DNA of 64,000 bases from Anaerolineae bacterium (lineage in GTDB: Bacteria; Chloroflexota; Anaerolineae; 4572-78; J111), in assembly GCA_023382535.1 (NCBI GenBank), contig JAHDWA010000012.1, positions 157,849-221,848 on the forward strand, in the 5' to 3' direction. Shown one piece after another: positions 1 through 7,273 of this stretch. Made by a program: the position numbers and the translations under genes. The notes under the pieces are model-generated. The model saw only the letters and a list, made by a program, of their open reading frames with translations. It was not told the origin of the DNA and made no database searches. Position 1 is the first letter of the stretch. Each line of letters begins with the position of its first letter.

Positions 1-108
1 CAGCCAGATGCGCGCCGCCAGCCGGGCGCCATCGGCCAGGGGAATCCAGACGTTTTCAAATTCCCGGATTTTATAGGGAAACTCGGTTTTAATTCGCGCG
101 GTATTAAT
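1..108 (-). CDS. CocE/NonD family hydrolase, N-terminal fragment
   Basis: The gene is cut by the left edge of the window. The minus-strand frame reads EFPYKIREFENVWIPLADG followed by ARLAARIWL. This is the N-terminal signature of CocE/NonD (X-Pro dipeptidyl-peptidase, S15-type) alpha/beta hydrolases, which act on acyl-prolyl peptides or esters. The catalytic Ser-Asp-His part lies outside the window. The start is uncertain: the frame is open from base 150, directly after the fumC stop, but has no ATG, GTG or TTG there. An ATT codon at 106-108, or the ATT of the IKTEF segment, are the only plausible non-canonical starts. A sequencing error upstream is also possible. It lies downstream of fumC on the same strand. 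Confidence 0.5.
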   Translation of the reverse strand, partial: MNTARIKTEFPYKIREFENVWIPLADGARLAARIWL

Positions 109-150
109 GTTAAGGCCCCCTTCTCGGTCCAGTCTTACTTGGGGCGGCTG

Positions 151-1542
151 TTACTTCGGCCCCAGCATTTTTTCGGGGCGGACAACCTCGTCAAATTTTT
201 CGCCGGTCAACAAACCCAGCTCGATGGCCGTTTCACGCAGCGTCTTATTCTCGGCGTGGGCCTTTTTGGCCACTTTGGCCGCGTTGTCATAGCCGATATG
301 AGGGTTGAGAGCGGTAACCAGCATGAGCGAGTTGTTGAGATAGCCCTGAATTACCGTGGCGTTGGCCTCGATGCCGACGGCGCAGTGTTCATTGAACGAC
401 TCGCAAGCGTCGGCCAGCAGGCGGATGGAGTTGAGCAGGTTGAAAATCATGACCGGCTTGAAGACGTTCAACTCAAAATTGCCGGACATGCCGCCGATAT
501 TGACAGCCACATCGTTGCCCATCACCTGGGCGCAGACCATAGTCATGGCTTCGGATTGGGTCGGGTTGACCTTGCCGGGCATAATCGAGCTACCGGGTTC
601 GTTTTCGGGGATGATGAGTTCGCCGATGCCGCAGCGAGGGCCGGAAGCCAGCCAGCGCACGTCATTAGCGATTTTGTTCAGCGAGGCGGCCAGGGTTTTC
701 ATGGCCCCGCTGGCAAAAACGACCGCATCGTGGCCGGCCAAGGACTCGAACTTGTTGGGGGCGGTGCGGAAGGGCAGGCCGGTAATGTGGGCGATGTGGG
801 CGGCGGCTTTGACCGCAAAGTCGGGATCGGTGTTTAGCCCCGTGCCAACGGCGGTGCCGCCCAGAGCCAGTTCGTACAGACCATCCAGGGCAAATTCAAT
901 TCGCTTCAGGTCGTTGTCGAGCTGCTGGACATAGCCGGAAAACTCCTGGCCCAGGGTCAGCGGGACGGCGTCCATCAGGTGGGTCCGGCCAATTTTGATG
1001 GTGTCTTTGAACTCCTCTGACTTGGCTGCCAGCGTCTCGCGCAACTGTTTGACCATCGGCAGCAAGCGGCGGTTCATTTCCTCGGCGGCGGCGATGTGCA
1101 TGGCCGTCGGGAAGGTATCGTTGGAGGATTGGGCTTTGTTGACGTCATCGTTGGGGTGGATGGGCTTTTTGCTGCCCATGACGCCCCCGGCCAGTTCGAT
1201 GGCCCGGTTGGAGATGACCTCATTGGCGTTCATATTGGTCTGGGTGCCGCTGCCGGTTTGCCAGATGGAGAGCGGAAAATGTTCGTCCAGTTTGCCTTCG
1301 ATGACTTCGTCGGCGGCCCGGATAATCAGGTCAGCTTTTTCGGTGAAATTGGGATACAGCTCTTTGTTGGTCAGGGCCGCCGCTTTTTTGAGAATGCCCA
1401 TCGCCCGGATCATTTCGCGCGGAAAGCGGTCGTGCCCAATCTTGAAATGGATCAATGAGCGGGCCGTTTGCGCGCCGTAATATTTATCGGCGGGTACCTG
1501 AATTTCGCCCATTGTGTCGGTTTCGATGCGATAGTTTGTCAT
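151..1542 (-). CDS. fumC: Class II fumarate hydratase
   Basis: Reversible hydration of fumarate to L-malate in the TCA cycle, in the cytoplasm as a homotetramer. The 463-residue length is normal for class II enzymes, which need no iron-sulfur cluster. The superfamily signatures are all visible: [10 protein letters not shown] (about 97-106), [11 protein letters not shown] (139-149), [10 protein letters not shown] (185-194) and the fumarase/aspartase signature [12 protein letters not shown] (317-328), whose flexible loop carries the catalytic serine. The start is supported by AGGAGG five bases upstream of the ATG. The upstream neighbour is a PIG-L deacetylase 11 bp away on the same strand, so the two may be cotranscribed. 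Aspartate ammonia-lyase is the main alternative, but the sequence reads as FumC throughout. Confidence 0.96.
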   Translation of the reverse strand: MTNYRIETDTMGEIQVPADKYYGAQTARSLIHFKIGHDRFPREMIRAMGILKKAAALTNKELYPNFTEKADLIIRAADEVIEGKLDEHFPLSIWQTGSGTQTNMNANEVISNRAIELAGGVMGSKKPIHPNDDVNKAQSSNDTFPTAMHIAAAEEMNRRLLPMVKQLRETLAAKSEEFKDTIKIGRTHLMDAVPLTLGQEFSGYVQQLDNDLKRIEFALDGLYELALGGTAVGTGLNTDPDFAVKAAAHIAHITGLPFRTAPNKFESLAGHDAVVFASGAMKTLAASLNKIANDVRWLASGPRCGIGELIIPENEPGSSIMPGKVNPTQSEAMTMVCAQVMGNDVAVNIGGMSGNFELNVFKPVMIFNLLNSIRLLADACESFNEHCAVGIEANATVIQGYLNNSLMLVTALNPHIGYDNAAKVAKKAHAENKTLRETAIELGLLTGEKFDEVVRPEKMLGPK

Positions 1543-1553
1543 ATTACCTCCTG

Positions 1554-2261
1554 CTATCCTAGCGTAATTACATAAAACTCTTCGCGATAAATCTGGCGGC
1601 CATACATGTCTACCGCCTGGCTGCGTTCCATGACTCGTTTCGTCACGGCTTCCATGTCCTTGATCTGGCTGGCGTGGCAGCGAATGGCGTTCAGTTTGGT
1701 CTCTAACACGTCGGTAATATCCACCCAGCGGTTCGCCTGCATGGTACCGGCCAGGTAGACTTCTTTCACGGCGTGCGGCTCCAGGCCATCGTACAATAGC
1801 TCGGGGTGGTACATGCGGTTGCGGGCAGCGGGAAAAACGGCGTCAACGGCGACCTCGCCGGCGGCGCGGTGGTCGGCGTGATTAATGTACATGCCCTGGT
1901 AAAAATAACGGGTTGGGTCGAGGGTAATAATCGCGTCGGGCTTAAAGCGGCGAATTTCGGCTACTACGCGCTGACGTAAATTGAGGGTGGATTGCAGTTC
2001 GCCGTCCGGCTCCTCAAAAAAGATGACCTGCTTGACCCCCAGTACATCGGCCGCAGCCTGCTGTTCCTCCCGGCGAATCACGACCAATTTTTCAGGAGTC
2101 ATCGCAGGGTCATCACTGCCCTTGTTGCCGTTGGTCAAAATAAGATAAATAATTTCTGCGCCCGCGGCGCACCACTGAGCAATAGTTCCCCCGCTGAAAA
2201 ATTCGGGGTCATCAGGATGGGCCATGATGACCATGACCCGGCCGGGAATAGGTGGAGTCAA
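1554..2261 (-). CDS. PIG-L family deacetylase
   Basis: Zinc-dependent N-deacetylase of the PIG-L/LmbE family, which removes acetyl groups from GlcNAc-type substrates (GlcNAc-PI, GlcNAc-inositol, bacillithiol or lincosamide intermediates, diacetylchitobiose). The metal-binding motif AHPDD is at residues 14-18 and the third-ligand region NHADHRAAG at 127-135. At 235 residues it has the usual family size and no signal peptide. The TTG start at 2261 is chosen because GAGGTGA lies just upstream of it. The specific substrate cannot be deduced: there is no glycosyltransferase or ligase nearby to suggest a mycothiol or bacillithiol pathway. The hairpin at 2287-2323 separates it from the ferredoxin gene upstream. 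Confidence 0.88.
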   Translation of the reverse strand: MTPPIPGRVMVIMAHPDDPEFFSGGTIAQWCAAGAEIIYLILTNGNKGSDDPAMTPEKLVVIRREEQQAAADVLGVKQVIFFEEPDGELQSTLNLRQRVVAEIRRFKPDAIITLDPTRYFYQGMYINHADHRAAGEVAVDAVFPAARNRMYHPELLYDGLEPHAVKEVYLAGTMQANRWVDITDVLETKLNAIRCHASQIKDMEAVTKRVMERSQAVDMYGRQIYREEFYVITLG

Positions 2262-2286
2262 CGTATCACCTCGGTTTCAGAGAAAT

Positions 2287-2323
2287 AAAAAGCGGCTCGC
2301 TCAGGCAGCGCAGTCCGCTTTTT
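2287..2323 (-). terminator. Rho-independent terminator after the ferredoxin gene
   Basis: The outer stem AAAAAGCGG/CCGCTTTTT pairs nine bases and encloses an inner CTCGCT/AGCG-CAG stem. On the minus strand the hairpin is followed by TTTTATTT, so it should end the ferredoxin transcript. The A-tract on the other side makes it bidirectional. Confidence 0.75.
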
Positions 2324-2353
2324 GTTATCTATTAGGCTAGAGTGGCTTAATTC

Positions 2354-2647
2354 TCAATGGCGTTGTTCATCCAGGTCATAATCCCAGTAGCCGGGGCCTT
2401 CAGAGAAGTAAGCGGCATTGCGGGCAGTATCCGACTCATACTCGGCCGGGACATCTTCCTCTGGGAAAATGGCTTCGGGCGGGCAGACCGGGACGCATGC
2501 GCCGCAGTCAATGCAGGTGTCGGGGTCAATAAAGAAGAGATCGCCCCAGGTGGGATCGCCCTTGGGGCCGGGAATGATGCAGTCTACAGGGCAAACTTCA
2601 ACGCAGTCGCCCTCGCGAGTGCAAAGTGCAGTGATTGTGTGGGTCAT
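2354..2647 (-). CDS. Ferredoxin, 7Fe/8Fe dicluster type
   Basis: Small soluble electron carrier of 97 residues. One full [4Fe-4S] motif CIDCGACVPVCP is at residues 45-56 (C45, C48, C51, C55). The first half, with C9, C15, C19 and C23 in CVEVCPVDC, is arranged like the seven-iron ferredoxins of Thermus and mycobacteria, so cluster I may be [3Fe-4S] or [4Fe-4S]. The C-terminal tail is acidic and aromatic. AGGAGG lies seven bases before the ATG. The gene is monocistronic between two hairpins. Its redox partner cannot be named, although the Rieske ferredoxin lies directly upstream. Confidence 0.92.
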   Translation of the reverse strand: MTHTITALCTREGDCVEVCPVDCIIPGPKGDPTWGDLFFIDPDTCIDCGACVPVCPPEAIFPEEDVPAEYESDTARNAAYFSEGPGYWDYDLDEQRH

Positions 2648-2691
2648 TAAAATCCTCCTAAAATTGTTTGAAAGTTGTTAAAGGGTTGGAG

Positions 2692-3003
2692 CTAAGTTAT
2701 TTCGATAAAAATGAAGCAACCTTCAATATGGACCGGGTAAGTAGTGACTGGCCTAACTGCCTGACCGCCACAATACTGGCCTGTGGTCACATCAAATTGG
2801 GCGCCGTGCCAGGGACAGGTGACAATTTTTCCGTACAGGCGTCCTTCGGCCAGGGGACCCGTACTGTGCGGGCAAATGTTGCTGATAGCGTAGAACGAGC
2901 CAGCCACATTAAATAGCGCAATTTCATGCCCTTTGGCTTTGACCAGCTTGCTTTTGCCGGGAGGGAGTTGGTCAGTTTGGGCAACTTTAACGCGCTCGCT
3001 CAT
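2692..3003 (-). CDS. Rieske-type [2Fe-2S] ferredoxin
   Basis: A 103-residue stand-alone Rieske protein of the NirD/BphF class, which passes electrons to oxygenases or reductases in the cytoplasm. The cluster ligands are plain: C44-x-H46 in CPHSTGPL and C63-x2-H66 in CPWHGAQFDVTTG. There is no membrane anchor, so it is not the bc1 Rieske subunit. No oxygenase alpha subunit or nitrite reductase is present in the window. Its partner is therefore unknown and a general redox role is only inferred. The start has a weak ribosome binding site (AATAAATT before ATG). The ferredoxin gene follows 44 bp downstream. Confidence 0.9.
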   Translation of the reverse strand: MSERVKVAQTDQLPPGKSKLVKAKGHEIALFNVAGSFYAISNICPHSTGPLAEGRLYGKIVTCPWHGAQFDVTTGQYCGGQAVRPVTTYPVHIEGCFIFIEIT

Positions 3004-3090
3004 AATTTATTGGGTACAAATTTCACAAGGCCATTGTAGTCCCATCGAAAAAAAATGTCAACAGCCTTTAAGCCTAATTTGAAACAAAAA

Positions 3091-3118
3091 ATAACCGGGT
3101 CAGCGCTGACCCGGTTAT
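3091..3118 (-). terminator. Terminator after superoxide dismutase
   Basis: A perfect 28-bp palindrome (arm ATAACCGGGTCAGC) is followed on the minus strand by TTTTTTGTTTC. It sits in the gap between the superoxide dismutase stop and the Rieske gene start, so it ends the sod transcript. Confidence 0.85.
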
Positions 3119-3147
3119 AAAACCTTCTATTGTCTTATCAGAGCCGC

Positions 3148-3774
3148 TTATTTAGCTGCGGCGTAGTTTTTAGCCACCTGATCCCAGTTGACCACATTCC
3201 ACCAGGCGGCAATGTAGTCGGGGCGACGGTTTTGATAGTTGAGATAATAAGCGTGCTCCCAAACATCAATTCCCAGGATCGGTGTGCCTTCGCAGCCGGC
3301 GATGGCCTTGCCCATGAGAGGATTGTCCTGGTTGGCCGTAGAGCAGATCTCAAGCTTGCCCCCATTGACCACCAGCCAGGCCCAACCACTTCCGAAACGC
3401 CCCACGCCTGCTTTGGCAAACTGCTCTTTGAAGCTGGCAAAAGAGCCAAAGGTTGAGTTAATGTCCGCAGCCAGACTGCCGCTTGGCTCGCCGCCGCGGT
3501 TGGGGCCCATCAGCAGCCAGAACATCGAGTGGTTCAAATGCCCGCCGCCATTGTTGCGGACAGCCGTGCGGATATTTTCGGGCACAGCGCTGATACCTTT
3601 GATCAAATCCTCAATACTTTTGCTTTGCAGATCCGCCTGGCCTTCCAGGGCTGCATTCAGATTATTGACATAAGCCTGATGATGCTTGCCGTGATGGATC
3701 TCCATCGTCCGGGCATCAATATGTGGTTCTAACGCATTAGAAGCATAGGGCAGAGCCGGTAGTTCAAAAGCCAT
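3148..3774 (-). CDS. sodA: Superoxide dismutase, Fe/Mn family
   Basis: Disproportionates superoxide to hydrogen peroxide and oxygen in the cytoplasm. All four metal ligands are visible: H27 (MEIHHGKHH), H82 (NHSMFW), D170 and H174 (DVWEHAYY). Length (208 residues) and the C-terminal WWNVVNW segment are typical. [10 protein letters not shown] and the [10 protein letters not shown] context resemble Mn or cambialistic enzymes, but the metal cannot be decided safely. There is no signal peptide. AAGGAG precedes the ATG. It is monocistronic, with the palindromic terminator directly downstream. Its presence, with the Rieske and ferredoxin genes, implies at least occasional oxygen exposure. Confidence 0.95.
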   Translation of the reverse strand: MAFELPALPYASNALEPHIDARTMEIHHGKHHQAYVNNLNAALEGQADLQSKSIEDLIKGISAVPENIRTAVRNNGGGHLNHSMFWLLMGPNRGGEPSGSLAADINSTFGSFASFKEQFAKAGVGRFGSGWAWLVVNGGKLEICSTANQDNPLMGKAIAGCEGTPILGIDVWEHAYYLNYQNRRPDYIAAWWNVVNWDQVAKNYAAAK

Positions 3775-3967
3775 AGCTAAACTCTCCTTTTTATAATAAA
3801 AATGTTTTTAAGCTAAAATTGACGCAGTTGAGGTGTTGATTGAGACGACTGGAAGGAGTACCCAAAGGGTATTGGATTGAGATATCCCCAAGGCAGCCCT
3901 GTTAAGGGGGAGAATGCTATTATAGACAGGGGCTGGGGGCTTGTCAAAATTAAGCATTAAAATGCAA

Positions 3968-3996
3968 TTGACGAGACAGCACGGGTGCGGTACAAT
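3968..3996 (+). promoter_or_regulatory. Sigma-70 promoter for the zinc-ribbon/CinA-NadD operon
   Basis: TTGACG (3968-3973) and TACAAT (3991-3996) are separated by exactly 17 bases, each one mismatch from consensus. The expected start point is near 4003, about 50 bases before the TTG start at 4056. The rest of the 281-bp gap from the sod start shows no other clear signal. Confidence 0.75.
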
Positions 3997-4055
3997 CCTC
4001 CGCAGATGTGTAACGTTTTACTTCGAACGTGCATGTCAATAATGAGGAGGTTACT

Positions 4056-4334
4056 TTGATTAATCATACCTGTTTCAAGTGCAAACGGCGCTTTGAATTA
4101 GACCCTGTCTTTGTCGGGTTTGAACTGAGCAAGCTGAACAAGAAGAAGCCCAGCTATTACCAGGCGGTCTGTCCGGCCTGCCGGGCTATCAATAAAGTTT
4201 CGGTCAGCCAGATGCAGGCTGAGCTGGACAGTGTGGGCGACGAAATCCAGGCGATGGTGGCCGACTACGAACAAAAGAAGGCCGAGGCCAAGGCTGAGGC
4301 TCGGGCTGAGAGGGAAGCCAAGTCGGAGAAGTGA
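4056..4334 (+). CDS. Zinc-ribbon protein with charged coiled-coil tail, function unknown
   Basis: Small unrecognised protein. The N-terminal part holds one CxxC knuckle (CFKCKRRF) and a second (CPACRAIN) about 36 residues on, as in a zinc ribbon. The last 30 residues are a Lys/Glu/Ala-rich helix (KAEAKAEARAEREAKSEK) likely to form a coiled coil. I choose the TTG at 4056 because GAGGAGG sits five bases before it. A GTG at 4029 in the same frame would add nine residues but place the Shine-Dalgarno inside the gene. Ten bases separate it from the CinA-NadD fusion, so the two form an operon driven by the promoter at 3968. The ribbon could bind nucleic acid or protein; this is not established. Confidence 0.7.
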   Translation: MINHTCFKCKRRFELDPVFVGFELSKLNKKKPSYYQAVCPACRAINKVSVSQMQAELDSVGDEIQAMVADYEQKKAEAKAEARAEREAKSEK

Positions 4335-4343
4335 GCCTCGATT

Positions 4344-5510
4344 TTGGATATTTCTCTTGCAGACCTGGAAAAACCGATCCGGGCGATCCATGCGGCCCCA
4401 CCCATGGTGGTGATAGAATTTGCCGGGGCCGGGGCGCAGGCGCTGGCCTGGCTGCACAATGTGCCCGGCTCATCACGGACCGTGCTGGAAGCAACCGACC
4501 GTTATGCGGCGAATTCGCTGGTCAGTTTGCTGGGTTCTGAACCGGTTCAATTTACCTCGCCCCAAGTAGCCCGGACGATGGCGACGAAGGCTTACATCCG
4601 GGCCAGACAGTTAGCTGAACCAGGAACGCCGGTCGCCGGGGTCGGTTCTACGGCGACTATCGCTACCGATCGGACTAAGCGCGGCGACCATCGCTGCTGC
4701 CTGGCGGTCTGTGATGCCCGCGGTGTAACCTCTTACGCCTTGACCCTGACCAAGGGCTTGCGGACGCGCCAGCAGGAAGAGTATCTGGTCAGCCTGCTCA
4801 TTCTCCGGGCGGTGGCCGATGTCTGTGGGGTCAAGGAGTTGCCGGCACCTACCCTGGTTGGCGGTGAGGCCCTTGTCGAGCATTTTGAGCCGGTTGATTT
4901 GATCTCGCGTCTGCTGGCTGAGGAGGTTGAATGGGTTGCCGTAGCCCCGGATGGCCAATTAAGCGCCGGCGAAACCCTGCCCCATATCGTCCTGCTGTCA
5001 GGCGCTTTTAATCCTCTCCACGAGGCTCATCGGCGGCTGGCCGAGACGGCGGCAGAGATGCTGGCGCAAGAGGTTTATTTTGAGTTGGCCCTGGTTAACG
5101 CCGACAAAGCGCCGATCAGCCTGGAAGAAGCCCAGCGGCGGGTCGCCCAGTTTGCCGGTTTGGGCACGGTCATTCTGACTCGCGCCCCCCTGTTTAGCCA
5201 GAAGGCCCAGCTTTTTCCGCACAGCGTTTTTGTCTTAGGGATTGATACCGTCGAACGGTTGATCCAGCCGCGCTTTTATCATAACGACCTGGCCGAAATG
5301 TTGGCCTCGTTCAAAACTATTCGCACGGCCGGCTGTCGCTTTCTGGTAGCAGGCCGGCTGCGAGGCAATCATTTTCTGACCCTGCAAGATTTGGACTTGC
5401 CGCAGGGGTATCGCGAATTGTTTGAAGAAATTCCGGGTTTTCGCATGGATATCTCGTCAACTGCTATTCGGGAGGGAAACGTGGTACACTCAAAAGAAAT
5501 AAGAAATTAA
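4344..5510 (+). CDS. CinA-like amidase / NadD-like nucleotidylyltransferase fusion
   Basis: Two domains in one 388-residue chain. Residues about 10-175 resemble the CinA C-terminal (PncC) fold, whose members deamidate NMN to NaMN (FAGAGAQALAWL, VAGVGSTATIATD, HRCCLAVCDARG). Residues about 213-380 are a nucleotidylyltransferase of the NadD/NMNAT type, with GAFNPLHEAH (220-229) matching the GxFxPxHxxH nucleotide-binding motif and ISSTAIR (370-376) matching the family's ISSTxIR motif. Together they suggest NMN salvage to NAD precursors: deamidation, then adenylylation. The start is a TTG 10 bp after the preceding stop. Relatives with this domain pair are known in plants and some bacteria. The catalytic activity of each half is inferred only. 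Confidence 0.75.
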   Translation: MDISLADLEKPIRAIHAAPPMVVIEFAGAGAQALAWLHNVPGSSRTVLEATDRYAANSLVSLLGSEPVQFTSPQVARTMATKAYIRARQLAEPGTPVAGVGSTATIATDRTKRGDHRCCLAVCDARGVTSYALTLTKGLRTRQQEEYLVSLLILRAVADVCGVKELPAPTLVGGEALVEHFEPVDLISRLLAEEVEWVAVAPDGQLSAGETLPHIVLLSGAFNPLHEAHRRLAETAAEMLAQEVYFELALVNADKAPISLEEAQRRVAQFAGLGTVILTRAPLFSQKAQLFPHSVFVLGIDTVERLIQPRFYHNDLAEMLASFKTIRTAGCRFLVAGRLRGNHFLTLQDLDLPQGYRELFEEIPGFRMDISSTAIREGNVVHSKEIRN

Positions 5511-5544
5511 TTATTCGCCTACCGATACCCGAATTCTTATTTCT
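5495..5544. repeat. Intergenic hairpin repeat
   Basis: AGAAATAAGAA (5495-5505) pairs perfectly with TTCTTATTTCT (5534-5544). It overlaps the 3' end of the preceding gene. Further ATTCTTA-like units follow up to 5570. Confidence 0.5.
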
Positions 5545-5586
5545 CGTTTCTTCATTCTTAATTCTTAAGGAGTCAAATAACATCTT

Positions 5587-6255
5587 ATGAGTCGCCGTGA
5601 AGAAATTTTAGATGGATTGTATGAACATACCCTGGATGGGGAAGCGGAGCCGGTCAAGGAGCTGGTCAAGGAGGGCTTGGAACTCGGCATCGAGCCGATA
5701 AGCATGCTCTTCGACGCGCTGATCCCGGCTTTGGAGGAGGTGGGCCGCCTGTTTGAGCAGGGTGAATATTTTGTGCCCGAAATGCTCATTGCCGCCCGCG
5801 CCATGCAGGGGGCGATGGACATCCTCAAGCCGCTGCTGCTTTCCAATGCCAATATTCAAATTGGGACGTATGTGATGGCAACCGTGAAGGGCGATATTCA
5901 CGACATCGGCAAAAATTTGTGCAACATCATGCTCGAAGGAGCGGGGTTCAAGGTGGTGGACCTGGGGGTCAACTGCCCGCCGGAGAAATATGTGGCCGCA
6001 GTCGTTGAACACAAAGCCGAATTGGTGGGCATGAGCGCCTTTTTGACCACAACCATGCCCATGTTCAAAAAGAATATCGAAGCCTTCAAAGAGGCCGGTC
6101 TCCGGGATAAGGTCAAAATCATGGTTGGCGGCGCGCCGGTGACGCAGGAGTACTGCGACGTGGTCGGCGCGGACGGCTACGCCCCCGATGCCAGCTCGTG
6201 CGTGCGGCTAGCTAAGCAATTGCTGGCGGAGTTGAAGGAGAAGCAGATAGCGTAA
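5587..6255 (+). CDS. Corrinoid (B12-binding) methyltransfer protein
   Basis: Cobalamin-carrying protein of the MtbC/MttC/MtgC type, which shuttles a methyl group between a substrate:corrinoid methyltransferase and a second methyltransferase. Residues 1-90 are the helical cap domain. Residues 92-222 are the Rossmann-like B12 domain with the cobalt-ligand motif DIHDIG (103-108), GGAPVT (181-186) and GADGYAPDAS (194-203). Its 222 residues are the usual length. AAGGAG lies upstream of the ATG. Unlike the two corrinoid proteins at 41 and 44 kb, it has no MttB gene beside it. It follows the CinA-NadD gene by 76 bp with a hairpin between. The partner methyltransferase is unknown. Confidence 0.9.
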   Translation: MSRREEILDGLYEHTLDGEAEPVKELVKEGLELGIEPISMLFDALIPALEEVGRLFEQGEYFVPEMLIAARAMQGAMDILKPLLLSNANIQIGTYVMATVKGDIHDIGKNLCNIMLEGAGFKVVDLGVNCPPEKYVAAVVEHKAELVGMSAFLTTTMPMFKKNIEAFKEAGLRDKVKIMVGGAPVTQEYCDVVGADGYAPDASSCVRLAKQLLAELKEKQIA

Positions 6256-6350
6256 TAAGGATACCGTAGAGGTTTCTAAAATCTCTGTGGTTTGGAAGAA
6301 GGGGTACTCGGTCTGCCGGACTAGCCCTGACTGCATTCATCAACGGGAGG

Positions 6351-6384
6351 AAATGTAGGACAAACTTAAGTTTGTCCTACATTT
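6351..6384. repeat. 34-bp perfect palindrome, TAGGACAA family
   Basis: Both arms of 17 bases match exactly (core TAGGACAAACTT / AAGTTTGTCCTA). It lies after the corrinoid gene and ends four bases before the -35 box of the DeoR promoter. It could act as terminator of the former, operator of the latter, or be a mobile palindromic element. Two close relatives occur at 44267-44317. Confidence 0.85.
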
Positions 6385-6388
6385 GTAT

Positions 6389-6417
6389 TTGACAGGAAAT
6401 TTTTTTGATCCTATAAT
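6389..6417 (+). promoter_or_regulatory. Perfect consensus sigma-70 promoter
   Basis: TTGACA (6389-6394), 17-base AT-rich spacer, TATAAT (6412-6417). All 12 consensus bases match. Expected start near 6424, giving a roughly 60-base leader before the DeoR gene. This strength implies tight repression by some factor. Confidence 0.9.
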
Positions 6418-6482
6418 AGTTTCGATTTCTTACGAAATATCCCCTCTGTGATTTATTCCGAAAGCTACGAAGAGGTGGCCAC

Positions 6483-7253
6483 TTGGGCAAAGAACACCGT
6501 CTGGCGGAACGTAGGCAAAATATCCTGGCCGCCCTCGAAGAGGCCGGCGAACTCTCCGTAGAAGATATGAGTATTCGCTTTGACGTATCGGAAGTGACGA
6601 TCCGCCAGGATTTGCAGGCTTTAAGCAACCAGGGCTTGTTACTGCGCACACGAGGCCGGGCTTTTGCCACCACCGTTATGCCCGAATTTTCCTTTGATGT
6701 GCGCCAGCAGCAGCAGGCCGCCCAAAAGCGGCGCATCGGCCAGGCCGCGGCGGCGTTAGTTACTCATGGTGATACGATCTTCCTCGACGCCAGCACCACC
6801 GCCCAGGCCATGATCCCTTACCTCAAATCTTTATCCGAATTGACTGTCATCACCAACAGCCTCAAAGTGGCCCTGAGTCTGCTCGACTCACCCCAGATTC
6901 ACGTAATTTTGCCGGGCGGTCATCTGCGGCGTGAGTCCATTTCGGTGGTAGGCCAGCCGCCGGATAATTCCCTGGAAGGCATCAACGTCCAGCTTGGTTT
7001 TTTTGGCGCGCGTGGAGTTACCCCCGGTGAAGGTCTGACCGATGTCAACCTGAGTGAAGTGACGATGAAACGAGCGATGGTTGAATGCTGCCGCCGGGTA
7101 GTTGGGGTCATTGATGCCCGTAAATGGGGCAATGTTGCTACGGCCACCTTCGCTACGGCGGAGCAAATTCACCTGCTTATTACCGACTCCGATGCGCCCA
7201 CCGAGATGGTAAAAGAGATGCGGCAGCGCGGCGTTGAAGTTTTGCTCGTTTAA
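6483..7253 (+). CDS. DeoR/GlpR family transcriptional regulator
   Basis: Repressor of sugar metabolism, 256 residues. An N-terminal winged helix-turn-helix (about 5-60; LSVEDMSIRFDVSEVTIRQDL is the recognition region) is followed by a DeoR sensor domain of the ribose-isomerase-like fold, with DASTTAQAM and LPGGHLRRES, which binds sugar phosphates. The TTG start has GAGGTGG five bases upstream. It is the first gene of the rhamnose-type importer operon, 20 bp from the ATPase gene. In rhizobia a DeoR protein (RhaR) controls a related rhamnose locus, which fits. The effector is probably a phosphorylated ketose of the pathway; this is inference. Confidence 0.9.
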   Translation: MGKEHRLAERRQNILAALEEAGELSVEDMSIRFDVSEVTIRQDLQALSNQGLLLRTRGRAFATTVMPEFSFDVRQQQQAAQKRRIGQAAAALVTHGDTIFLDASTTAQAMIPYLKSLSELTVITNSLKVALSLLDSPQIHVILPGGHLRRESISVVGQPPDNSLEGINVQLGFFGARGVTPGEGLTDVNLSEVTMKRAMVECCRRVVGVIDARKWGNVATATFATAEQIHLLITDSDAPTEMVKEMRQRGVEVLLV

Positions 7254-7273
7254 TGATGCTAAAGGTGTAATGT

